Shown here: piece by piece, positions 11,101-21,000 of the stretch
Numbering within the stretch: position 1 is the stretch's first letter
How the letters are laid out: each line of letters begins with the position of its first letter
Source: Plectosphaerella cucumerina
Lineage: Eukaryota; Ascomycota; Sordariomycetes; Glomerellales; Plectosphaerellaceae
Assembly: GCA_020746995.1 (NCBI GenBank)
Contig: JAGPXD010000004.1
Span: 4,774,001-4,838,000 of the forward strand
Direction: 5' to 3'
DNA length: 64,000 bases
The notes under the pieces: model-generated
Databases searched by the model: none
Told to the model about the DNA's origin: nothing
Seen by the model: only the letters and a program-made list of their open reading frames with translations
Made by a program: the position numbers and the translations under genes

Positions 11101-11663
11101 CTTGCGAGGAGGCGGGATCTGGTCGGGCGGGTGTGGGAGCGGATTGAATCCGGCGATGGCGGTCGTGGGGGATTGCTGGTGTCGTTGGGTGGTCGTGAAC
11201 GAAGCTTGAAGCGAATTGATCTTGCTTGCGCTTGTGGCGGCACCCGCGGCTGGCGGCTAGCACGCCAATGGGGGTGGACTGAATTCGAAGCAATTGGGAG
11301 GCGACTCGACAGCCCAAGGGAATCGATACGACTTGGAGAAACTGCTTCAAAATAATTAAGAGATTCAAAATCAATTGGATTAATCATTTCAAATCATTCT
11401 ATTCGCTGTCGGACTCGTGGTTGCTTGCTGCCGTTGTTGCTGCTATGTTGCCGCCTAGCCACACCAAGTGGACCCGTGGCTGTGCCGTGATGGACAAGCT
11501 GGCTTCAAGGCGTGGGCGATGAAGATTCGAACCGTTTCGATTCAACGGGCTGATGTGGCCTTTTACTTTGAGTCATCCTCCGTTTTTTATAAGCCACTGC
11601 CTTGGAACTCATCTCAGCGTCCACACAGCAACCCAACCACCGGTTGCAATTTTCCACCACATC
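11101..11663. other. Divergent promoter region (complex I subunit / SIL1)
   Basis: 563 bp between two divergent starts. A TATAAG element at 11588-11593 lies about 75 bp upstream of the SIL1 ATG. Nothing else distinctive was seen. Confidence 0.4.
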
Positions 11664-12908
11664 ATGTCGAGATCAAAATCACCAGCCAGAGCCTTTGGCC
11701 CTGTGCTTCTCATCCTCGCCCTCTTCGCTCTTGCCCTTTTCGTCCCCAAGTCACACGCTTCCCCCGAGGAACCATCACCAGCAGCCGAGGTCGAGCTCAT
11801 CTGCCATACGGACAACCCGGCTGAGTGCTACCCCAAAGTGTTTGAGGCGACACATGAGTTCCAGGTCGTCCACGATGATCAGGTCATTCCCAACGGCCTC
11901 CACATCAGGCTGGATGTCACAACGGGCGTCAAGACAGCCAAGATCAACTACCCCGATGAGAAGAACCCCGAACTCGAGGGCCTGCCGGTCGACAAGGCCG
12001 TCGTGACGGTCGAGGGCGCCGAGGCCGAGGACGAGCCGCTCTTCCTCAAGGGCGCGCCGGTGTACGAGATGTTCGGCAAGGTCAAGCCGCCGCAAGAGGA
12101 ATCGGGCGAGTTCTACTCCAACCTCGACTACGTCCGCAAGGGTCCCGGGGGCAGTGACCTGCCGTTTGACGAGGCGCTCGAGTTCCTTGAGGACATTGCC
12201 CACGACATCTACTACGGCGGCAAGATCGCTGAGACTCCCGCTACCGTCAAGGCGCTCCTTTGCCTGATGGTCGAGCCAGATGGCACCGTCCCCGAAGGCG
12301 TCAAGCCCCGCGGTCAGCAAGCGGCGTCCATCGTAGCGGCTGCGCTTCGCAACAACCCTTCGGCTGCGGAGAACGTCGGCGCCGCCTGGACGTCCATGAT
12401 GGACTCGACCTGTGCCGACAAGCTGCCTCTCCGCCAGGCATTGTACGGCTCCTTCTCGCCGCAAGGCGCTCTCACTGAGTCGGATGTCCCCGTGGCGGCG
12501 GCGCGGGCCAAGGCTCACGTGGCGGCCTTCAGCAGCCTGCTCCGTAACGCTGACGTGCGGCGCGACTTCCTTGCCCACGGCGGCATGACTCGGCTGGCCG
12601 AGACGCTGATGCCTACAGTCCCCGCGTGGGACGCCGTGCAGCGCAAGGTCGGCAACCTGCTGCTTGACAACTTCCTCGACGAGGAACTGGGCGCGGCCAC
12701 CGGCGAGTGGCCAACATTCCGGGCGGCCGAGGCGGACAAGGAGAAGAGGGCCGCCGCCCGTGCGGCAGATGAGGTGTGGCTCACAGCCCTCCGGGACGTC
12801 AAGGACAGGAACAGTGCCAAGAAATCGCACTGGAGCGTCGACGTGCTGCGGAGGTTGGAAGCGCTGCATCAGAAGCAGCTCAAGGCGCTGCCCAAGGAGG
12901 AGTTGTAG
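11664..12908 (+). CDS. SIL1: ER nucleotide-exchange factor SIL1
   Basis: Single exon, 414 residues. SIL1 releases ADP from the lumenal Hsp70 BiP/Kar2 and so supports translocation and folding. The N-terminus has a basic patch followed by a hydrophobic signal sequence (GPVLLILALFALALF). The mature part starts with ELICHTDNPAECYPKVFEA, a cysteine-bearing region seen in fungal SIL1. Armadillo-like helices follow (ALEFLEDIAHDIYYGGKIA, RQQAASIVAAALRNNPSA-like helices, AFSSLLRNADVRRDFL). The protein ends in KEEL, resembling the K/HDEL ER-retrieval signal, which fits a soluble ER lumen protein. The Met at 11664 was chosen because longer in-frame starts would place untranslated-like sequence ahead of the signal peptide. 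Confidence 0.88.
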   Translation: MSRSKSPARAFGPVLLILALFALALFVPKSHASPEEPSPAAEVELICHTDNPAECYPKVFEATHEFQVVHDDQVIPNGLHIRLDVTTGVKTAKINYPDEKNPELEGLPVDKAVVTVEGAEAEDEPLFLKGAPVYEMFGKVKPPQEESGEFYSNLDYVRKGPGGSDLPFDEALEFLEDIAHDIYYGGKIAETPATVKALLCLMVEPDGTVPEGVKPRGQQAASIVAAALRNNPSAAENVGAAWTSMMDSTCADKLPLRQALYGSFSPQGALTESDVPVAAARAKAHVAAFSSLLRNADVRRDFLAHGGMTRLAETLMPTVPAWDAVQRKVGNLLLDNFLDEELGAATGEWPTFRAAEADKEKRAAARAADEVWLTALRDVKDRNSAKKSHWSVDVLRRLEALHQKQLKALPKEEL

Positions 12909-13264
12909 GCATTTAAATACCCGGCTGCGGCCAACATCATCATCATCATCACATCATAGCATCCCGCATCGAGTCCCGTCGTGCAATGTCATTAGATCCG
13001 AGGCTGCGCCACTATGTCCTCCGTACGAAACACAACCGTACTACCAGACGTGCCAACGCCGGCCCAAGGAACCGCAAGGCCACAAACAAGAAAAAGGGTA
13101 TCTCATCCCCCCCGCGCGTCAAACACACTCTCCGCCGTCGCCGCCTTCGCGGCAGGAGGGCTCGTAGGGAGGCCGGCCGCCGTGAGGGGTACGCACGCAT
13201 AGGCCGGCAGAGCAGAGGCGGGGAGGGGCGCCCGGTGGCAATGGACCGGTCGGGGCGGTCGCGT
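12909..13264. other. Convergent intergenic region
   Basis: 356 bp between SIL1 and eIF1. It contains an ATC/CAT trinucleotide run near 12937-12955 in the SIL1 3' UTR. No gene was seen. Confidence 0.4.
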
Positions 13265-13674
13265 TTAGAAACCGTGGACCTTGACGAGCTGGGAGGTGTC
13301 AGTAGCTGAGGAGAACAAGGTAAAGGAAAGGCACCCACCTTGGCGTCCATCTCGAGACCCTCGGTCTTGTCGATGAGGAAGTCGTGAATGTGCTTGCGCT
13401 GGTCGCCCTGCAGCTGGATAACCTGGCCGAGGTCGTCGTCCTCGACGATGGTGCCGTTGCAGGCGAACTTCTTGCGGATCACCTTGAGGATCTTCTTCTG
13501 GTCGAAGCGGCGCGGCAGGCCCTGGATGGTGGTGAGGGTCTTGCGGCCATTGCGCTGCTGGATACGGATGTGGATGTACTCCTGCGCCTTGGTGTCGGAG
13601 ATGCCGCCGGTCGCCTCGCCCTCTTCGGCGTCGGCGAAGGGGTCGATGGACTTGAGGTTCTCGATGGTCGTCAT
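13265..13674 (-). CDS. sui1: Translation initiation factor eIF1 (SUI1)
   Basis: Two exons (13339-13674 and 13265-13288 on the minus strand) encode 119 residues. The second exon codes only LVKVHGF plus the stop. It is required, because unspliced reading runs into unrelated sequence. The intron has a GTGGGT donor and a CTGAC branch point just before the acceptor. The product shows the SUI1 domain: EYIHIRIQQRNGRKTLTTIQG, then the LPRRFDQKKILKVIRKKFACNG segment, GTIVEDDDLGQVIQLQGDQR and HDFLIDKTEGLEMD. eIF1 sits near the ribosomal P site and enforces AUG selection. The family ending KVHGF confirms the mini-exon. Confidence 0.95.
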
Positions 13675-14190
13675 GTGAGCGCGGGGGCGGGATGTGGTTG
13701 GATGGGTGAGGGGTCGAGGGCGGGTAGGCGGGAAGAGGTTGTCGTGAGGTGGTGTTGCGGGAGGACAAAAGACGGCCGGAATTGCGGGCAAGTTCTCGTG
13801 CAGTGTTGTGGACGAGATTGGCAGGTGGGGGAGGGGCGCTAGCCACAGTGGCGACGCAGGCATGACGGTGTGGCGGTGCTGACCAACGTGACTCAAAGTG
13901 GGAGCCAGCCTGATGCCTAAACTTCACTCCTCACATCATGGACCACGATGTTGATGGCTGGACCTGCGACGAATCGTCTCATCGCCGCCATTAGCCCTGT
14001 CGAACATCATTCGTGACAACGTTCTGGCGACCAAAGTCCCGCCGAGGAGGCAGGGCGCCGAAGCCAACACCCTGGACAACCCATCGAAGGACTGTTCACT
14101 GACCTCGTGCTGGAGAATTGCGATTTGCGAACGAGCTAACCTGGCCCTCTATGTCGAGACCGGGCAATCCTAACTTTTCGACATGCTTGG
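13675..14190. other. Intergenic region upstream of eIF1
   Basis: About 500 bp. The first 100-150 bp are the GC-rich leader/promoter of eIF1. No gene was recognised. Confidence 0.4.
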
Positions 14191-14640
14191 TTGTGGTGCG
14201 AGAGAAGGCGCCGACGTCTTCCTGCAGCGAACACCCAGAACCGACGGCACAGATTTCAAGACGGGCTCATCGTCCGACTGATGGGTTTTGATGGTGCCCT
14301 CTGCGCCATGATCGCGGAAGAGGTCGTCGGCGACCGTCTGTTCACGATGGAGCGGTACGCTATCTTCTTGCTGGAACCGGCCTCGTTCTACCTCCGGCCG
14401 CTGAATAGGGAGGCCTCAGCAGATGGCAAGTGAATGTCGACCGCCGCCTCTCCTGGTTCAACAGGCTCACGTCCGAAGAGAAGTTCGCCAAGATAGGCAG
14501 TCCCAAGTGGGAGGAGGTCATGGCATGTTCTTGGGCGAGGCCTGGCGAGAGGCGCGTTTTTCATCTGGACCGAAGTTCCAAGCCTGCAGGCATTCTTCGC
14601 CTGTCGGTCCAAAGTCCCGACCCACTAACTACACTTCCAC
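14191..14640 (+). pseudogene. Frame-shifted gene relic of unknown family
   Basis: Convincing coding sequence occurs in two frames. The first ends FLLEPASFYLRPLNREASADG followed by a stop at 14431-14433. The second picks up immediately as VNVDRRLSWFNRLTSEEKF and KIGSPKWEEVMACSWARPG, then RRVFHLDRSSKPAGILRL. The two join naturally across the stop if a two-base insertion, or the loss of one base, is assumed around 14424-14430. No intron fits: the only GT...AG pair there is 35 bp. There is no good start codon upstream. I read this as a remnant of a gene that once encoded a globular protein. The family was not recognised. It lies 5' of the ankyrin gene on the same strand. Confidence 0.45.
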
Positions 14641-14816
14641 ATGAGGCGGCTGTGCTATTCGCCAAGCCGGCCCTTGGATCATCTATCATGAGCATAAATG
14701 CCTGCTACAGCCCTCGTTTTTCTCTGCTAGAGACGCCCTGCTACAGTCTCATTTCATTTGCTTTATCCTCGTTCTCACTTCCCGATCCCTTCCAGCCCGA
14801 ATTTCACCTCTGTGCC

Positions 14817-16087
14817 ATGGTCAGACCTGAATCGCCAGACACTTCTGCGAAGCCGAAATGCTTTTTCACCGCAAGTCGGGCGCACAGGAAAGGCACCCTC
14901 TCGGCTCTGGACTACGCCGACCTTATCGTGCGGCACCTCTCCGGCCTTCGGCACAGCGATGACAAGAAGGGAACCGTATCGGCGGACGACGGCATGGTGG
15001 TCAAGGCCGCCAGGCTGTGCATGTGGGACCCAGAATGGAGCATTGCGCCTGGTGAGTCCCCCGGGATTTGGTCGTTGATGCTCAAGGTGCTGACGCCTCA
15101 GACCTCATGAGACGGATGCTCGTTGCCAGCACCAACCCTGATGTGACGACGCGGGCTTCTCTTGCAGAGTTAGAAGATTCAAGCGCAGTCCTCGAGAACC
15201 CGCTTGCGGTGCAACTCCTTGTCGTCTTCTCGATGGTGAACCGCAACAAGGCCCTCGCCAAGTCGCTCATCCTTGCCCTCGAGAGCCCACCGCCGCAGGC
15301 CCGCGATGTATTTAGCACCCCGAGGCATATCTTTGGCACTCCCAAAGTCCATCACCCCTGTCTCCCAGTCGACAGTGCCTGCGATGTCTGGACCGTGCTG
15401 CTCGAGGTTGGCTGGGCGGACGTGCACCCAATGATGATGCACTGGGCCACCGCCTGCCGCCCGCCCGCCGACGGTGTTGCCTTTGCAGACACGCTTCTGG
15501 CTAAGGGTGTCCCCGTGGACCAGGAGGTCATCGAGACTGCCATTCGCGAAGGTTCCTGCGGAATGATCCGGCACCTCCTGCAACACCACCCTCCAGCGGG
15601 CCCCAAGCAAGAGCACGACCTCCTTCGATACGCGGCCGAGCGGCATGCCTCCACAAGCCCCTCGGTGAGCGAAGTGTTCCAGACTCTATTCGACTGCGGC
15701 ATCCGGGATATCAACTGGATGGACCCTGGGGAGCACATGCACTACCTCCTCACGAAGATGCCCCTGTTTAATGGCAGGGAGATGGCCGACGAATGGTGCT
15801 ACTACACCCCGCAGGCGACGCTCCTTCACGCAGCGGTGCTCAACGGGTCCCCCGAGACGATCGAGTGGCTCATCGGGCAGGGTGCCACGATCCAGGAGGA
15901 TGGCTGGGGCCGAAATCCCCTCGACACTGCGATGTATCTCCAGAGAGAGGAAGCGGCGGAGGTGCTGAAGAAGCTGGCCGTCGAGGCGACTCCGAAGGGG
16001 CAGTACATGGACCCGCATGGGACGCTTGAGAAGGCTCGGAAAATCAAGTGGGAGGAGAGGGAGGCGGCGAAGAAGTCGAAGAAATAG
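14817..16087 (+). CDS. Ankyrin-repeat-containing hypothetical protein
   Basis: Two exons (14817-15051, 15102-16087) encode 406 residues. The intron has a GTGAGT donor and CTGACGCCTCAG end. The C-terminal third contains a recognisable ankyrin unit (ATLLHAAVLNGSPETIEWLI, then GATIQEDGWGRNPLDTAM). Weaker units stand before it (FADTLLAKGVPVDQEVIETAI and SCGMIRHLLQHHPPAG). The C-terminus is a highly charged Lys/Glu helix ending KKSKK. Ankyrin arrays mediate protein-protein contacts, and no enzymatic motif is visible. A single downstream gene and a frame-broken relic upstream suggest this is an accessory locus. Function unknown. Confidence 0.75.
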
Positions 16088-16861
16088 CCAAGAGGCGACA
16101 CTTATGAGTAAGGTCGAAGTATGTTGTCTAGACAATATACCGAGGCCTATTTGACGAACTCAATCTGGCATCAACCACGCTCTAGACGCCCTGACCATCC
16201 ATTCACCTCTCAAGTTGTACAGAGACAGCCCCTGCCCACGGCCGGTCTTGTGCAACAGTCAGGGTACTTATCTCAGGCTTGGCCGTCTCAACCCCTCCGT
16301 CTAGATTATACCACATTGCTTTCTAGACCAGGCTGCCTTGATCTCGGTATTCATGTCGCCAATTCAACAATGCCGTCACATAATCGTCGTTAATGCATGT
16401 GCAGGTGCCATCGACCCCTCACCGGGTGACCACCATCATCTCTGACAGCCTGATCTCGTCTATCTCACCCGCGTCCCTTAACCAATGCCGAGGCAGCCTG
16501 ATAACCACGCACCATCCATGGAAGCCCAGGTGTGGCAGCCACAACAGTCTCATTCTGCATGCAGAATGCCGCCCCGTGTTTCCCCCCTGACGACCGGTGA
16601 GGTGGCATAGCGGCCGCAATGTGCCAGCACGACAGTGAGCCGTCTCCCGAGGCCGGGCAACATCCCGCACCCGAAGTAGGTCGCTATCCGTCTGATTCAC
16701 TCGGGCTTTGATACCCCGTCCTTGAGGTTACTGCAATCAGGCTCCAAGGCTCGAGTGGTACAGAAAAGTGACTGCCCAAAAACAACAGGCCGCCCATTCA
16801 TCCGCCCTCGAACAAACAAAACAACTCCGGCAACACTGCCCCAAACTTCTGTAAAGCTGCG
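16088..16861. other. Intergenic region
   Basis: 774 bp between the ankyrin gene and the CMD-like gene. It holds an 18-bp perfect palindrome (16551-16568). No RNA gene or coding segment was seen. Confidence 0.4.
16551..16568. repeat. Perfect 18-bp palindrome
   Basis: CATTCTGCATGCAGAATG is identical to its reverse complement. It lies about 300 bp upstream of the CMD-like gene and could be a binding site for a dimeric regulator, or chance. Confidence 0.6.
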
Positions 16862-17863
16862 ATGCCACCGCCTGCCGTTGTCCGGTCGGGCAATACAGCG
16901 CTGTGGTTTCTCCGATCTCGCTGCAGCACCGCCCGAAAGCAGCTGGTGCTCCCCCCTATTTCCCCTCCAGCGACGCCCCCTATTTCAGCCGCGACCGTCC
17001 ATTCCAGATCTCTACTCCCTCATTCCCGCCGACACTTCACCTCAACCGCAGTAATGGGCGATAGCACCGATACCAAAGACGCGTCTTTGACGGCTCTTTT
17101 CGAGAAAGCCGAGGCCGAGTTCCCCTCGCGATTCCGCGAGCATGGCTGGTACTTGACCGTGGTAAGCTCAACCAGCCCCAGCTGCATCTCTCCCTGCTGA
17201 CCTTTCAGATCGCGTCGCTCATCGGCAGCGGCCAGCAAAAGCTCGCAGGTCGCCTCTACACGCACCTCACATCCCAGCCCCAGTACCAGACCCCCGAGCA
17301 ACGCCAAGCTCTCGTGCGCCGCCTGCGCGAGGCAATGGTCAAGTGTATCATCATCAATGGCATCCCCGTCGTCATCGAGGCCGTCACCGCCGTGTCCGAC
17401 GTCGAGCGACCTGAGGATCGCGACCTGTCGTGCTCGCGCGAGGATTGGCAGATTGGGCCCGAAACGTCCGAACGCGCTGCTGCAGTGCTGAAGGTGCTGT
17501 ACAAAAGCGAGAAAGGAGGCCATGTCAAGACGCTGCAGGCGCATCGGGACATTCGTGGGTATTCCACCCGTAATTGTAAGCTCTAACTAATGGCGTGTAG
17601 CTTGGATCTCGGTCAACGTGTCATACGGCCTGTTCCTCTCGGACCATCGCATTCTGAGCATGCAGGAGACGGAGCTTGTGGTTCTCCCTGCTATCATGAC
17701 GCAGAATCTCCAGGGACCGACTTATTGGCATCTGCGTGCCTGCCTCCGTGTTGGCATGGAAGCTGGGGAGGTTGAGGCAGTGCACAAGGTCATCGAGGCC
17801 GTGGCGGCCCATGGTGGAAAGACGCTGGACGTGCAGCGTGTCGCGGACGTGACTGACGCTTAG
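16862..17863 (+). CDS. Carboxymuconolactone-decarboxylase/AhpD-like protein, probably mitochondrial
   Basis: Three exons (16862-17161, 17209-17554, 17601-17863) give 302 residues. The N-terminal 64 residues are rich in Arg, Ser and Ala and contain HSRRHFTSTAV, a convincing mitochondrial presequence. An internal ATG at 17054 (MGDSTD) could produce a cytosolic form. The core has an AhpD-like helical fold pattern: KLAGRLYTHLTSQPQ, a region around EAMVKCIIINGIPVVIEAVT, and HRDIPWISVNVSYGLFLS followed by ETELVVLPAIMTQN. The CXXC of AhpD peroxidases is not present, so a redox role of that type is unlikely. Related fungal proteins are annotated as CMD-like without a defined reaction. The gene converges on the kinase-NLR with about 140 bp between stop codons. 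Confidence 0.75.
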
Positions 17864-18003
17864 ATCGAATGTTGATGATGCTACAGGTGAAGGGACAGTA
17901 TTAAAGAGATGGCGCAGAGTCGAGCCATATCTCAAGTCAATGCCGTTGATGCCATGCTGAGCTACCTATTCCTCAGATCGATGATATGCTGAAGCTGAGC
18001 TAC

Positions 18004-21000
18004 CTATCCCCTGGTTTCCGACCGCCCCTTGAACTCATTCATAGTCCGCCGAAAGTGCTTGAAGGACCTGAACAGTTAGCTGGGTTCTAGTCGGTCGATT
18101 CTGGACTCTTGACTCACCACATCCCCCTATTCCACTCCTGCTCGTAGACTGCTGCCGCCTCGGCATACTTCACCTCCGCTTGGGCCATCAGCTCATCAAC
18201 GCCGCTTCCCCCTTTACTCGTAGCCTCGTCTAGTTGCACCAGCAGCAGCGACAGCTCTGCCAAGCTGCGTGCTGGCCGCGGCTTCTCGGACGCCGTCTTA
18301 CCCAGCAAGTCCTCAAGCCAGGTCTGCCCCTCAGCAAATCGTCTTTGCGCACGAAGAGTTTGGGCGTAAACCTCGGCCAGCTCATAGTCACTAAAGCTGA
18401 ACTCAATCTTTCCTCGCTCCAGCAACTCCCTGCGACCCGCCAGCTCCGCCATGACAGTCTGTTCCGCTTCGACAGGCCGCCCCTGAGCCTGGTAGGCACT
18501 GGCCATGAGCTGATGCCAAACGCGCAGCAGGAAGTGTTCCCTTCCAATTCCACATCGAAGGGGGGAAACACATTCCTCCAGCACGGCGACAGCAGCGTCT
18601 AGAAGGCCACGGTCAATCTTGATGGCACCGAGGACGAGCTGCTTCCTAGCCAGCATGGCGCCTGACGCATCAAGCGAGTCGTCGACGTACTCATAGACGC
18701 GCTCAGCATCATCGTAGTCGCCTTCGCGAAAAGAACAGGGCGCAGATGTTCGGGCCAAAGATGCAGCAAGAATCTTGTCCAGTCTTGTGCGCTGCTCAAA
18801 TGCCGCGAGGAACCTGTCGCAGTGTTCGGAGCACTGTCGAAGGAGACCCATGCTCTTCAGACGGATGGCCCGCCGCAGAGCCAGCAGACCGTCGGATATG
18901 CGCCATGAGGCCCCTTGTCGACGAGCAGCAGCAAGTTCGTAAAAGCGATCTGCGCGATGCAGTGTGCCGTGGTCGAAAGATACGGGCATCCAAGCATCAA
19001 TTCCGATGATGCAGGCGCCAACCATGTGCAGCTCTGTATCTGTGAGCAATTCCGGCATGGAGTGAAGATTGTCGAGACAGATGAAGAGGTAGGGGTAGAT
19101 CTTCTCGGCTTCTTCGAAGCGGGAAGCGTCGTAGGCATTGACGATGGCCCGCAAGGTAAGGCAGATGGCTGCACGACCGTTCATCAGTCGCTGCTCTGGA
19201 GACTGCCTCTCACGTAGCCAGTAATGCACCAGCGGGTGTGTAGCTATGGTTTGGTTGATCGCGAGGGAGTAGGAAACCAGGCGACCCGCAGCCTCTGTGA
19301 CACTAAGCTCGGGCACGAGGAACTCTGGTGGCACCGGACCCGCGGGCTGATCGTAATCAGACTGACTGTTGATGAAGTCGACAAAGTCATGAAGAAACGA
19401 GTGCTTCCCAGGAGACTGGGCGAGGTTACACATGAGGGCAAGGGGCGCGCCGTCAGCGTGGAAGAAGGCTGCCAGGTCGAGGAGTCGCGCGGCCAAGGGG
19501 TTGGCTTTTGCCACGGCGGCGAGGGACATTTCCCAAGTAGTAAAGACTGTGACCTCGTATGACCAGACGGCGCGAGGTGGTTTGTGGCGGAGGAGCTTGG
19601 CATGGCTCTTCTCGTAAAAGTTGATGTAGTCGGCAAAGCTGATGCCTTGTTCACAGACGTAGGTGCCGGCCTGATCGAGGGCCAAAGGGAGACAGCCCAA
19701 GGTTTTGGCTACTGCACGGGCGTCTGAGTTGTCGGAGCCGGCAGAGACTTTAGAGCACCGAGTGAGCAGTTGAATTGCTTCGTTCTCGTCCATGGCGCCG
19801 ACTTCGATGGCGTGGCCTAGCCTCCAAGCCTCGCGACGGCGGCTGGTGATGAGGATGTCGCCCCAAAAAACACGGGGGAAGAAGCGTGACACATCGAAGT
19901 TGTCAAGATCGTCGACGTTGTCGAATACAAGCAACCACGGAAGTTGATCGGCCTGGGACAGCCACTGAAGAAGAGCGAGGGCCATGGGGGGAAGGCTAGG
20001 GTCATAGTCTGGGCTCGAGTTGAAGTTTGGCGGGCGAGGGTACAAGCCGAGGGTCTTGGCAAGCTGGGTAAAAGACTTGATCAGCTCCTGTTCGTTGATT
20101 GCAAAGACCCAGAGCACCGTCTTGTAGCGCAGGGCTCGATAGGCTTTGTAGGCGTAGGCGGTGGCGATCTGGGTCTTTCCCACGCCGCCGAGGCCGGTGA
20201 GGACGAGGCGTTGCTGGACGGGGTTGGAGGCACCGAAGAAGCCTTTCATCTTGGAGATGAAAGAGCTTCGGCCAGTGAAGAGTGGGTTTGAGCTGACAGG
20301 GACTTGGAAGGAGATGGGAGGCGCTTGACTGAGGGCAGGGGTAGCAGGGGTAAGAAGGGCAGAGGGAATAGGTTGGGAGGTTTGGGGCTCAGGGGTTTGC
20401 TGCGGTCGCGGTTCCGACTCCTCGGGCTTCTGAGGCTCTGCCTCGTAGTGGAACTCCTCGCAGATGGGAGTCGGCTTCTGAGGACATTTGAGGGCATCAT
20501 CCCAGATATGGTACACATATCCTTGGAGGGTGCCAGCGTCTGGCCGCTCGCTGGGGTTGACCTGGAGAATCTTGCGGACATGTCCGGCCCAACAAGAAGA
20601 CCAGACGGGGGGAGAAACTCGATGAGATCCATCCCTGGTGTCTTCTTTGGCCTCTTGCCTCCCACACTTCTTGCTCAGCCACTCAAGCACCTGAGGTCTC
20701 ACCACGGACATGGTCCGCGACTTGCCCTGGCTGTGACGAGACACGTGGCTGCTGGCCGCTGTGCTTCGACTGCCAAGCGTTCGGCTTTCACTGGCCCAGA
20801 TGCTCAGAGTCCGACTGCTTCCTGTGGTGTGACTTCCAGTTGCGTGGCTCCCTGTTGTACGACTCCTCGTGGTCTGGCTCCCTGTCGTCGGGCTGGATGT
20901 GTTTCCCGCGGGAGAGTGAAAGTTGGCATCATCAATCCCCTTGAACCGTTGCCGCCTTGCCGCAACAAACTCCTCCACGCTCTCTGGCCCCCCGAGTGCA

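Noticed and set aside
11775..12869. 364-codon frame antisense to SIL1
   Set aside because: Arg/Val-rich shadow without motif. SIL1 on the + strand is well supported.
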